Below, in pieces: positions 39,159 through 51,200 of a stretch of DNA of 64,000 nt. Position 1 is the first letter of the stretch. Every line of letters starts with the position of its first letter. The DNA is from Climacteris rufus (Eukaryota > Chordata > Aves > Passeriformes > Climacteridae). The notes below the pieces were generated by a model. That model saw only the letters and a program-made list of their open reading frames with translations, did no database searches and was not told the origin of the DNA. The DNA is taken from contig VZRZ01006174.1 in assembly GCA_013398175.1 (NCBI GenBank), positions 1-64,000 of the forward strand. The letters are read 5' to 3'. The translations under genes were made by a program, and so were the position numbers.

Positions 39159-41915
39159 AACTAAAATCTATTTTCAGGACCTGGTGATGACAAGCACACA
39201 TAGCATATTGCTGTTATGTCCACTATTTTTTTGGTCTATAGGCATGAGAATTGTAACTTTTACGGTCTTGTGAGAAAGGCTATGTAAGCTAGTCTTTGTC
39301 AAGGATAAAATGACAGTTTTTATTTCTTTTGAATGTAAGAAATTAATGAAAGAGCAATTCTGTAAGTGATTTTTGGAATGTTCTTCCAGTACTATATAAG
39401 AACTCACAATTTCCTAATAGAATATTATGCAGTAAGTTTATACAATGCATACGGAATAAACCCTTTTAATAAATTGCTTTTGATCTCATGATTACTAGGG
39501 TCTAACATTCAAAGTGGGAAAATGGTTGCTTAAGTGAGTTAATCCCCATTCCTTTTTGAAAGAATCAAAAGGGGAGATCTCATTAGTTTATGAGTCATAG
39601 TGTTGACGACATCTAATTAGAGATCTGGTTTGAGTGAGCACCACAGTCTGAAATGGAGTGTAATTTTATTTTGATTGACAAATGATTCACTTGTTACAAA
39701 GTAATAATAAAAAGTCCACAAAGATAAAATGGAATAAAATGAGTACTACATCAACATTTGGATACTAGCAACTACTGCTTGTCTGGAATTTTATGATGAA
39801 CATTTCCTTTTTAGTTTGAGAATTATAACTAGTTGAATCAAACTTTTTAATGGAAGTGTATAGTTTCACTAGAACTCTAATCTAGGAAAGTTTTCTAAAT
39901 CTGTTAAGCAGTTTCTGTGCTTATAAACACATATATCTTCCAGATAGATCCCAATCCCAACTGAACACTTTTTGGTTCCTAGTTAGACATGTAAATTTTG
40001 ATTTTCCACCTTTTAGAAATATTTCACACGGTAAACCATAGATTCACCTTATTTTTGGTGGAAATTTGGGCATGCTGTGTTACCATCCTCACGCAGAACA
40101 GAAAATATTTTGAAATCTTGAAATTATTGTTGGGGTGGAGAAACCTTTTCCCACCCAGCTCTGATAGCACCTACTTGTAAACTATTTGAATAAGCTTGTA
40201 TCTGAAAATGCTGCAGTCATTGTCTTTATTATTACAAGGAGCCTTCCAAAGGGCTTTTTTTGCAATTACCTTCAAGTGTCATCAGTGACATTTCTATTTG
40301 CAAAAATCTCTGTGCATATAATTTCTTCCTTGTATTCATGCACTGACAAAAGAAAAGAACAGCACAATATATATAGAAAAGCAAATAAGCAATGACCATG
40401 TAAGAACAACACACTTTGGAGTTGCATTAGGAAATATGAGTGTCGTAAAACCTGATGTTCTGAATCAAAGTTGTTTGCATTATGAGAATAAATACTGTTT
40501 TCCCAAACAAGGTCATTAGAAATACTAACAAGCTATTTCGTCATAGATGAAGATATGTTCTTATGGAAGACATACCTCAAATGCCAAAGGAACTTTTAGA
40601 CAAGCAGAAAAATACTTAAAGGATTATGCACACAGGTTGGAGGGCTGGATTGCTGTTGGAAGTATAAGGGGATTTGTACACTTACATTTTGGCTCAGACA
40701 GGATTTGGGGAACAGGATCTGGGCTCAGGTCTAACCTATGATGTGACCAGATATTGCAGGCTGTCAGCCTATATCAACATTTTTAATATTATGTGCAGAA
40801 AATTCCATGCATCAAATATATTCAGATTGAGCATTAAACTGATATACAAGGACTTTAGTAAGAAAAGTCGTGAAAATATATAATCTTTTGTAAATTTAAA
40901 CTCCTTTCCCCACCCTGCCTTTTTGTGCAGTGCCAAAAAACTAGTGTTGTAAGGCTCTTTATACCACAGTGACCTATAGTACCATAGTGAAGAAATAAGA
41001 AATCTGAAATAGAGGAAATTTATACTATAGCTTGAAGATTGTCAATTTCCTAGCCCTAAAGGGTTTAACACAAAAAGCAGGACTACTGTTTTTTAGCTAT
41101 AGCAGTGTGCTTGGAACATGATCGATCTAGTTAAAAAAAAAATTACATTTTCTGAAATTCTGTACAGCATGTTTATGTATCTCTGTGTTCTGATCTCCTT
41201 ATCCTATGCTGTAGTAAACGCAGTCACTACCTATTTTTTGGTTTTTTCACTCTTAGGTAGTGTTGGTAGGGACTGAAAAGCTTTCCTCAAAGGATGTAGT
41301 TGCAGCAAGAGATTTAACAGATTAGTGAGGAAGAGGGGAACTACAGTAATCTTGTTTGTTGTGACTAAATGATTTAAGATTTCTGTGGCACAAGAATTTC
41401 TTAACAGATATACTTGTACCAGATAGCACAATGAATGTGAAAACAAGACCAAATTTCAGTACTAGTGTAACTTCAGGATTTTTCAGAAAAATAAATATTC
41501 CCCAGAAGAAGCTGTCTCTCAGGCAGTCAGAGCCCAGAGTTACATATGTATTACTGCATATTTGTAATCACATATGCAAATCCTTGCAGTAAGATTGGTT
41601 GATGAGGAGTGATTTGCATAACTCCAGTATGATTATTTCACAGTAACTCTATCACACATAAATCCCTTAGTTCTGACAGTTATTTGTCACTATTACCTAA
41701 TCAGAGTATAAATATTTGTAATAACTGTGATTATGGAAATCTCTGGCTTTATAATCATTGGGATACAGGCAGTAATTGCTTCCAGTTTTTATTTTTATTG
41801 GTTAGAGACAGTGACCTCATCTTACTGCTGGGCTGTTCCTTGCAGTGATGAAAGCCTGGCTTTGGGCACTCTGAGAGAGAGAGCACAGGTTTTGTCAAGA
41901 GAGTCATCATCTTTC

Positions 41916-42060
41916 AGAAGCATTTTACCAAAAGCATTTTGCCAGAGGCATTCTGCTTAGCAGGAGATTTGTCTAGGGAGGCATTCCCTGGAAGCATTTC
42001 CCTTGCAGGGACTTGTCTGTAGAACTGTTCCCCTGAGGCTTTTTCCCAAGCAAAAAGGCT
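41916..42060. repeat. Degenerate cluster of AAGCATTT-like short repeats
   Basis: Variants of (A/G)AGGCATT(T/C)(T/C)-CC recur about six times at irregular 14-30 bp spacing, for example AAGCATTTTACC, AAGCATTTTGCC, GAGGCATTCTGC, GAGGCATTCCC and GAAGCATTTCCC. It looks like a decayed minisatellite. Spacing and sequence are too irregular for a CRISPR array. Confidence 0.5.
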
Positions 42061-45000
42061 TATTTATGTCATAATTCAAATGTTTTAAGAACTCATTATT
42101 TTTGTGTTTTTTAAAAAATATATTTATATATATGTCAATATGAAACAGATTAGCTATAGTCTTAAACTGATGGATGTAATATGTACCACAAACAGGTTTC
42201 TCCAAATACCTCTTCAATAGCAATATGTTAACTACAAAAATGGCCACTTTAGCTTCCCACTGCTTTCATTTAGAGCAAATTTACTTCTACCTTCTCACAC
42301 CCCAGACTGCATATACAGAGTTGTTCTACCCTCAATTCACATACATAGCACTAATTTCTGCTGATGGGAGTCACACATACAGTCCAAGCAGGAAGATACC
42401 ATCCTACATTTAGTTCTTTCAGGCAACAGAAAAAAATTAAATTCATGATAACATTTTGGCCTTCTTATTTTTCTTAAAAATGTTCTGGGTGAAATGTTCT
42501 GTTGCATTTTGCAGTTTCTAGAAACTCGTCTTTCACCTTTTCGTGAATATGAAACATCTTTTTGTTTTTAGCATTTGTTGCTTTGCTGAAAATGTGTATA
42601 CATGTGATGACAATTGTTAAGTAAAGCTTGTAAGTGAAATGTGCACCTGCTAGATTTCTTTGCTGGCTGCTTTTACAGAGCCTTAATCCACTGATTCCCA
42701 CAGACTCACTCCTTATTTATACCACTACAAATGAAGAACTAGAGAAAATCTTTCAGGGTAGGAAATAGACCATTTCCTTTGTGGTTTCTGGATCACCTGA
42801 AGTAGCTCAGAGGGGCAAATCTTTGCTGTATCGAAATATGTGAAGTCAGGGAGAGAACCCATATGTTTAGAATCAAGTAACTCCTACAAGTGCCTTCTCT
42901 TTGCTGGACTGGACTCTTAAGAGTGTTTGAATCCAGTTCTTGAAGCAGTTAACTGTAGATAATGCTTTAATTTGGGAGACAAAGTACAGCCAAAAGTAAG
43001 GTAATTCTCTTTTCAGTGTGCTGTACGGGAGTAGTATTTTAGACAGCTGCATCTTTTCATTGCTGCACAGTATTTACCACTTTCCCAAGATGCTCTTGCC
43101 CTATTTTCCAAAGTTTGCCTTGAAGTACTACTGATTTTCTTTGGCCTTTAATATTATGCTTTATAAATATGATTTGCTTAGAAGTTTGTAATGCCTTTTT
43201 ATCAGTGGTTGGTATGACTGTGCAGCTGTTCTGCAATTACATACTATGCAGCTGAGCAGAAACTCTAAGACATGAAGCATTTCTAGGGAAGTTTGGTAAT
43301 TGAAAAAACCTGGCTTAAAAGTGAAACCTCAAATACTGGAAAATGGAAATAGACTTGTCTCTGAAAATGTTATGATGATTTTGAATGTCACTGCATTTGA
43401 AGGAATGTCCACAAGGAGAGTGCTAGGCTCAGCACCGATTTAAATCAAGTTCTCTCCAGTAGAGAAAATTAGTTTTAAATGTCATCTGTTTAATTGTTTG
43501 TTATGCCTAATTAAAAATGGTAATTTATTTATTTGTAGCATAGTTGGTATGTTGCTTTATTAAAGAAATTGCAGAAGTTTGATTTCTAATTACAAAGGCT
43601 GAAGATGTATTAAAGTATGTGTTTTGAATTATTTTACTTTGGACAAGATTGAGACCATTTTCTAATGTGGAATTCTATCATTCTTGTAAGATGGATAGTA
43701 GGCAAAGGGAACATTATATCTTAATGAGATTATTCTTTATAGATGGTAAGCATGATAACAAGTAAATGCTCTTTCTTACCTGCATAAAAATTTAGCAACC
43801 ACACAATTGACTTATTTTCACAATGGCTTAGCCACAAAGCTTTTGTTGTGGTCTAGGACACACAGCACAAGGAAAGGCTCATTACTGAGGAGGCTAGAGC
43901 TGAAGTGGCACTTGTGCTGGAATGGAGCTATAAAGGCTGGGGTTGGAAAGCAAAATAAATCACACACTATGTATTCTGGAGGAATAGGTAAGTTCTGGAG
44001 GTAAATGCTCATGAAAATAAAGTTTTTCCAGAGTTTTTTAAAGTAGTGGTATTTAAAAAACAGAAATTGATTAGATGAGATGGACATTTTTTAGAAAGAA
44101 CATCTTCAAAATTATGTGGAAAGGGCAGAAATACAGATAAGGTTTTTCATCCCTTTGCTGCAGTGAGATTGACCTTTTTAGCTAGTTGGTTTTTTTTTTC
44201 TTTTTGCAAATACATAAAGAGTATGTTGCTAAAATATCTCAAGTTTTCTGGATGGTGAAGTCTGTCATCCTCAGTAAGATGCTGCTTCTGTATTTGAAAA
44301 AGGAAGAGGTGGAGATCATCTTTCATGTTCCTAGTGGTCTTTAGGGCAGTGGTGCCCCTCATGAGAGAATACCATGTACCTCCTGGAACTGCACCTTAGT
44401 AGAGAGCTGCACATGTGCCTTACCTTATTTTACTGCCCGTGTTCTGGTATCAAATTCAGGATGCATGAGAAGCCAAGAAATTCCTTGACCTTTTGCTAGT
44501 GAGGAATGCCATTGGGGCTGCTGCAGAGATAGTTACCACTCTTACCAACATGAACCTCACTTTTTGCTGTGGTTTGTTCCAACATTATGTGAATATATGC
44601 ATATTTTAAGTAATCATGGATGTTTATTTATTGGTTCAATGCAGATTCATCTTTTTGTGTTGTCACAGCATGCTATTCTTGCCCATACACTTGCAAGTCT
44701 CTTTATTTACTATAAAATCTTTCATGTGTGTTTGATTTTTACGGTTCAGCAGTATTTTGTAAATCTCCTTTACAATTTTCATGATTTACTATATGAGATT
44801 TTATATACCTTCTCCACAGGAAGTCTTAGGGAAAGTAACCCCAAAAGACTGTGCAGCTGCAATTTCTAAGGTAGAAAAAAATCTCTATAGATTTAAGTTC
44901 TTGCATGTTTTCAGTGACCGTGTTATATTTACTTTCTTCTGTCTGGACATACCAAAGGACTAAAATTAGGTTGGATGATGCCTACTTCCATTTAACTGCT

Positions 45001-45249
45001 ATATTTAAATGACAATCAAGGCAAATATTTGCTGCTTCTTTGGTACATAGAAAGATATCTGAATATTATTGAGGCTGTGACTTTAAGATCTCTCGGCAGT
45101 TACTGGAGGCAAATAGGTCTCCAGTAGAGGTCGATTAGTCCATTTAGATGTGAATTGCACAGTAGAGGTTCCTGTCTCTCTTCATGAGCCACAGAGAGCA
45201 CTAAGGACAACTTAACTCGAAGCTCAATCCAGTCATCAGTAAGGTAGGA

Positions 45250-46400
45250 TAAGCCAGGCTCCTGCTCAAAGCAAGATCAGCTATACGATCAGATCAGTTT
45301 CTCAGATCTTTATCTGGTTGGGTCTTGGAAACCTCCAAGAATGGAGAGAGACTCCCTGGGCAGTGTGTTGCACTGCCTGGCTGTCCTTATGGTATAAAAG
45401 TTTCTCCTCATGCTAGTCTGAACCTTTACTGTTTCAGATTTTTATCTGGTATCTTTCACCCTGCCACCATGTGGCTGTGAAGTCTGGCTGCATCTTCTGA
45501 TGCTGAAGGACGGGTGTTAAGTTCCTCTTGAGCCAGCTCTGCTCCAAGCTGAATGATCCCAGGTCCTTCAAGCTCCCCTCACAGGGGAAGGACCTCCCAA
45601 ACATTTTGGTGGTTCTTTGCTAAACTAGGTCTGGTTTATCAATTTCTGTCTTGTACTGGGGGACCCAACACTTTGCAGAGTATGCCAAATGTGGTCTAAC
45701 AGGATGTAAAGAGAGTGATAATCCTTTCCATGAACTGCTCCTATTGCTACAGCCCAGGGTATTTCTGGTTCTCTTTGCTGCCAGAGTGCTGTTGGTTCAT
45801 GCTGCTATCTTCAAGGGCCTTTTCCACAGAGCTGCTCCCCATTTTCCAGCTGCTCCCCAGTTTCCAGCCTGTATAGTTGCGAGGACCATGTCCTTCCTAA
45901 ATGCAGGGATTGGACTTTGTCCTTATTGAATTTCATAAGGCCTACTGGCCTGTTCCTTAAACCTGTATAGGTCCTTTTGTATGACAGCCCTGTTCTGCAG
46001 CATAGCCACTGTTTCCCCCAGTTTGGTGTGATGTGCAAACCTCATGAAAGTGCACTCCATTGTCTCAGCAACCTGCAGGTCACCAGTGGAAATGTTAAGC
46101 AGGATGGGTTCCAGAATAGACCCCTGTGGTAGTCAACTTGTTACCAGGCTCCAGATGGGATATAGCCCCTTGGTCATGACCCTTCCCAGATAGTCTGACT
46201 GGATTTTTACCCATCCAGTTGTTCACCAGCAGATTGTAAAGTTGTAACTTGGATACAAGAATACTGTGTGAGACAGAGTCAAAAGCTAAAGTCAATGTAA
46301 ATGACATCTCCTGCTCTATCCTTGACCACAGACCCCATCACTATACTGTAGAGAGATATCAGGGTGGTCAGGCATGATTTGGTTTTAAATTCCTGTTCCT
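45250..46400 (-). mobile_element. CR1 LINE fragment with reverse-transcriptase remnants, - strand
   Basis: Read on the - strand, this is the 3' half of a CR1 ORF2 plus part of the 3' UTR, interrupted by stops and frameshifts. The frame covering 46095-46307 contains DSVSHSIL, the CR1 reverse-transcriptase block after the catalytic strand. The frame at 45811-46038 contains KFNKDKVQSLHLG, the conserved KFN-x-x-K-C-x-V-L-H-L-G region, here with Cys lost. The 3' side (lower coordinates, near 45290-45400) has the CR1 GGGTCTTGGAAACCTCCAAG words. Ends are approximate, and the element seems to lack the terminal ATTCTATG repeat. It is inactive. Confidence 0.85.
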
Positions 46401-47738
46401 TGCACCTGCATCCTCCTCCTGTGTATTGCCTTTTGATGTCTCTATGCCGTAAGTTCCCTCTTCAGTCAGTCAGTTTTTCTGACAAATTTGATGATCTTCC
46501 TAAATATTAGGAAGTCAAGGACTGCAGTCAAGGACTGCTCTTGCACTTGTGGGAAGCTGTCTAAAAGACCCACCAACTTCCCTGAATTCCTATACTTTTT
46601 CAGAGCTACCATAAGATCACACCCAACAGTTAACTAAGTTAAACTCTGTTGACCTGAAGTCTGCTGTTTTATTCTAGATATCAAGAAGTAGAGTCTAGCA
46701 AATTTTTCCACTTATTTGTTAAGTTCAACATTAAACATCTTTATCTTATTTCTAGTCCTAATTGTATTGCTTTCCTCATTTTAGCTATTAGAACATGTAA
46801 GTATTTTATTTTTATGAGGAAATAAGTTTTCTGTTCACTGCAGGAAACTGATGTATTAGACTCTTAAATCATCTCTCGATCCTTAGGTGTTGAATTCACT
46901 CTTATCTCAGCTGAAAAGCACTGTCATTAAGAAGCAGCTGTACTAACAGGTGACTCATACAAGCAGGTGCAAATTATCTGAGTTATAGGAATCTTTCCCT
47001 CAAGCAGATAAAATGATATATTAGAGCAGGCATGGTTTTTAGAGAGTGGTTGTGGCTGTAGTCGGTTGTGGGGTGGCAAGCTTTGATTTCTATTTTGTTG
47101 TTGTTTGAGTTAACAGTAAAAAATTGAAACTCAGGGAATAAGTTAGGTTTGACTCCGCAGAACATCTGTTGGCTCATCAAAGCAGGTATTCCAGACTCTA
47201 CCTTCAAACTGTTCTTTAGATTGAATGTTTACAGTCAATAAAAAAGATAATGTATTTTTTCACATTGAGAGAGATTTCATTATTTAACATGCTGCTTTTT
47301 GCATTCTAAACAGATAAATTAATCTGTTCTGACTATACACGAAGAATTTATTATTAACTGGTAGGTTTGACTGTGTTAATTTCTTTCTTTGATTTCATTT
47401 CTACAGCAGGTATGAGCTGAAGTAAGATAAGATATGGAAATTGATGCAGTGTGAGAAGAATCTCAAGTGCTTCCTATTTTTTCAGAATATGTAGGTGTGT
47501 TTATATTGAGGGTTTTAAAAAAATACATGTGTGAGAAGATCTCATTTCTGATCATCTGTTTTATTTTGATTTTTTAAAACTGCTGTGTTCAGGTAAAGTT
47601 CCACATCTCTGAAAACTTCCTTGACCTTAATAAACACTTAAATAGTGAAATTTGTTTGAGATTTGAGCATCTTATTTTCTGTAGAATATAGGAAAATTAT
47701 ATTCATTTTGTTTTGTATCTTTAAGAACTACAGTAAGG
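46401..47738. other. Intronic stretch with a candidate recursive splice site
   Basis: Unique AT-rich sequence, starting with a short GTCAAGGACTGC(A/T) duplication near 46513-46540. The only notable signal is the pyrimidine tract followed by CAG|GTATGA at 47409|47410, listed separately. No gene was recognised. Confidence 0.5.
47380..47456 (+). other. Candidate recursive splice site (ratchet point) in the 57-kb intron
   Basis: A long pyrimidine tract (about 47380-47402) leads to ACAGCAG at 47403-47409, immediately followed by GTATGAG at 47410. This gives an acceptor directly abutting a donor-like sequence. A second donor-like GTGAGA at 47451-47456 would define a 41-nt recursive exon, as vertebrate recursive sites often require. 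It lies about 41.7 kb into the 57.4-kb intron. Long neuronal introns are where such sites are known in vertebrates. The motif is visible; its use is untested. Confidence 0.3.
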
Positions 47739-48207
47739 ACAGGTGTGAAGAACGACTCTCCACTTTATAAAAATTTAGCTGTTTATTAATAAAAAAGAGA
47801 ATTAACAATAGGGGATGCCCACAAGACCAAGACAACACCAGGTGCTTGGCTGGTCTGGCCAGAGGCACACTCTCCAGAGCTCATGCAGCTCCTTTTATCC
47901 CCCTTCCAGTGTCAATCAGGAGTTTGGATACATTTATCCAATCATTGAACTTGATGTTCCTAAACTGCCCCTTACTCCACCCTCTGGGGGTGGTCTAGCC
48001 TAGTCCCTCCCCCACAGAGCATGCCCAGTTGTTAAGTTGGGTTGGGTCTGGCTTAACTGACATCCTGACTAACACTGTCCAGGGAATGTTCTGGAAGGTG
48101 GCCTCCTGTCCTTGTTGGCCATTTTTTTCATTGAACCCCATTCATTTTATTTAAAAAAACAGTAAAAGATATATAAAATAACCTAACTGAAGGGAAATTG
48201 CAACAGG
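47739..48207 (-). mobile_element. Solo LTR, - strand (LTR 47744-48202) with 5-bp target duplication ACAGG
   Basis: The 459-bp unit runs TGTGAAGAACGA ... AAATTGCA on the + strand and is flanked by ACAGG at 47739-47743 and 48203-48207. Read on the - strand it has LTR architecture: a U3 of about 300 bp, a TATA box GATAAAAG (complement of 47892-47899), then a poly(A) signal AATAAA (complement of 47782-47787), and an end in TTCTTCACA. The T/C-rich GC-balanced middle contrasts with the flanks. No internal viral sequence is attached. It is unrelated by eye to the LTRs at 12.5, 19.8 and 62.8 kb. The exact inner end at 48202 depends on the 5-bp match. Confidence 0.75.
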
Positions 48208-51200
48208 ACAACATCAACAATCAACTATTATAACAAGGTAACATTGCGATGAACTCTTAACTCATTAACCATACTAATGAACTTATTAATTCATTAACTT
48301 AATTAACAATTAAATATACAAAAGTCAATCTTTCAATTTTTCCATCTATAACAAGAGGTTAGTGCTCACATTACATAAGACCCTAATTCTTAGTTATCTT
48401 TCTGGAAGTTTATTGTGTAGAGCTGAGACTTCCAGTCTATTATGAAATGGTAGCATGTGGACATTCCAGTAATTCCCATGCAGAAAGGCTTCTGCTTTCT
48501 GTATCGTGTGACCTGGATGCATCCAAACTGAAACAGAGCTCTGAAGAAGGTTTTATATTTGTTTCTTTCAGGAAAAGTTGTGAAAATAATGCTAATAATA
48601 GCAATGATTTGTGGTTTTAAATGAGCAGTCCTGTTGTGAGGGGGGGAGATGAAAATCACCATGTGGAAAAGTGGTGGTATAATATGGTTGGTCTATCCCT
48701 TGTGCAAAGATTTAAATAATCTCCTGTCTCACCAGCTACCAGTAGTTGCTGAGCCTTTTTGTGCCCAAGTAACTTAGTCTATAAGCCTTAAAGTGATGAT
48801 ACTACCTGCACACCTAATGTCTCATTCTCACTGATGCATCCCTGACTAGAAGGACAGTAAATGAAGTGTTCCAGAAATGCTGAGTGCTTTCTGTTGCTGC
48901 AGTTATGAGATGCTCCATGTGTCCCACACAGTGTGCCCCTCTGTGTGTGCAGCTCCTGGCTGCAATCCCACAGGTCTGGATGGAGGGGAACAGTGCTAGC
49001 ACCCTTCTCAATTGCAGAAGCTGAGAGGAACATTTTATTCTCACAGTACTAAGAAAATACATAGTCTTTGCCTTCACTCTAGGGGTCTGAGCCATGCAGC
49101 TCCAGCCTGCTGTGGCATTATGGTTGTGCTCTGCCTCCGGCAAGGCTGCGCTGGGATGAGAGACCACGTGCTGTTCCCACCTGTGGTTCTCAAGTTGTTG
49201 GCTAGTGGGGCAGAGCTCAGGGCACCAGGGCCTGGGTTTCTGCAGCCAACTGCCTGTCTGAAAATCAGGTTTTGCTTTGTTGTTGACTGCTGAACACAGC
49301 AGGCTCTGGAGACTCCTACACTGAGGCATGTGTCTCCCAGGCTGTGCAGAGGATCGTGTGGCTTCTGAAGGTGCCCTTTGCTTTGATACCAGTATGGAAG
49401 AGGGGATCTGGGGCTATTGGCCACCAGCACAGGCACTGAATGTATCTCTGCTTTTGCTCTTGCGTATTCTGTACATAACTCTCTTCTGTGCATGGAGAAG
49501 TTAATTTGAAATCATTCACTCTTTGTTAGAGTCTAATTGTTGTGACACCTGTGTATATAAAACAAATTTTTTTTCTCTCTTGAGTGAAATATTGTTAATG
49601 GTTGGCTCAGCTGATTAGAGTGAGTGGAAAGGATGTATACCATATAATGTAAAAAGTGGACAGGGAAAAATGCTCAGAGATAAGAAACTGATTGATGTAC
49701 AAACACATAGAAAATAGCTTTATCCTCTTATATGGGGAATTCTGTTAGGTGGAAATTCTTGTATCCTAATAGGGAGTGAAATTGCAATTCTTTAGAAATC
49801 TGACCCAGAAGATTTGCAAATTCATTTTGAAACTGCATAATACAACTGTACCCCTTAATTGTTTTCATAGATCTAAAGAGTTATATTTGGACTATATAGC
49901 CCAGATAGAAAAAGTGAGAGCTCACAGAACTCTCTTATGTGCCTAAAGTGTCACGCAAGCATCTCACTGTGATCTGTAAAGATGTTCTTGGATCTGTGAA
50001 CCTTCTGCTGTCTAATTTTGGCCAGTGAAGCTCTCTTAGAGTTTGCAGTTCTGTGACTGTATTTCCCCATGGGGCCTGTCACCTCATCAGTTACCTTATT
50101 TCCTATATGTTTGGCAAATATTTTATTCAATGTCAAATCTATCACAAGAAGGCAAGGCCAAACCCTAACACCTGCACCAGCTCAGATATAGTACAGAGCT
50201 CTACAATTCTGTCTGCTGCACTTGTTTTCCACCTTTATGTGACCCATCCATGCAGGGCCTTCCTGCCATGGGAGGGTGAGAGTCCTTCCCATCTCAGTCT
50301 GGCCAGCATCTCAGATTTAGAACAATACTTTGGGAGATCTGGTTCCAGCTGTATGCATGGCAAAGGTGACGTAAAAACCACATTTTATGCTTTGGCTTTT
50401 GCTATAACTCTTTCTGTATTGGTTTCTAACCTAGAGGAAAGGGACTTGATGATCTCCCATCAGCACAGAAGAATTGCTAACTAAGAGTAAAGATGCAAGT
50501 GTATAAATGTGGGCTCAGTGGCCACTATCTTTTCTTAAAAAAAAATCTAAACAGGATTGGCAACATTATCCTCTTCCCCAGACTTGTTTTTAGAAAAGAT
50601 ATCTGAGCCAGTCTGATGTGTGGAAGATGACTTTGGGCTGCAAAAGAAATGTGATCTTGGACATATCTCTTGCTTGGTATTTTGATTGGGTTAGTATCAT
50701 ATGAATCCCATTCCAAGATGATGAACTTCACCTTATGTTACATAGGCAGCCACATACCGACGGAACATGCATGTTCTGTTTCAACAAACCTCAGTGCTTT
50801 GTATGCTTTGTGATTAAAAAGTAAGATTTACAAACTGAGAAAGAGAAGATAGACTAAAAACATCAAAAACAAATGCTTCAAAGTTGTGTGGGTTGTTCTT
50901 TCTCTTTTTTTTTCCTTGAAAGAGATGTAGATGACATTGATATTCCATGGAAAAAATGTGTTGATATCTTTCAGTTGGCAATTTTAAACCAATTCTTCCA
51001 GTGCCTGGAACTGGATAGGTGACACTGATATGCAGAAATATATTTGTGATGCAATTTCAGTAAGTAGATAGAAGTGGAATTGTATCAGGCTCAGCACAGG
51101 CTGGCATTCCCACACCACTTGTCCTCAGGAGCAGCCACTCAGGCTTTTGATGTCTCCAATGTTTATTTGATGCACTTGACACTTTTAAATCTAGTTTAGT

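Larger units (their letters stand above)
38569..45249. other. Intronic stretch, no gene seen
   Basis: AT-rich sequence. It includes a 16-bp inverted repeat (39124-39158) and a degenerate repeat cluster around AAGCATTT (41916-42060). Open frames are all short. No element or RNA gene was recognised. Confidence 0.5.

Noticed and set aside
41916..42060. CRISPR-like array of short direct repeats
   Set aside because: Repeat units vary in sequence and spacing, and the host is a vertebrate genome, so it is at most a decayed minisatellite.
48814..49329. 171-codon open frame on the - strand, the longest non-GRM8 frame in the window
   Set aside because: The protein has no recognisable domain, and overlapping frames of about 80-140 codons exist on both strands in the same GC-richer patch. 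There is no sign of codon bias or splice structure. A chance frame is more likely.
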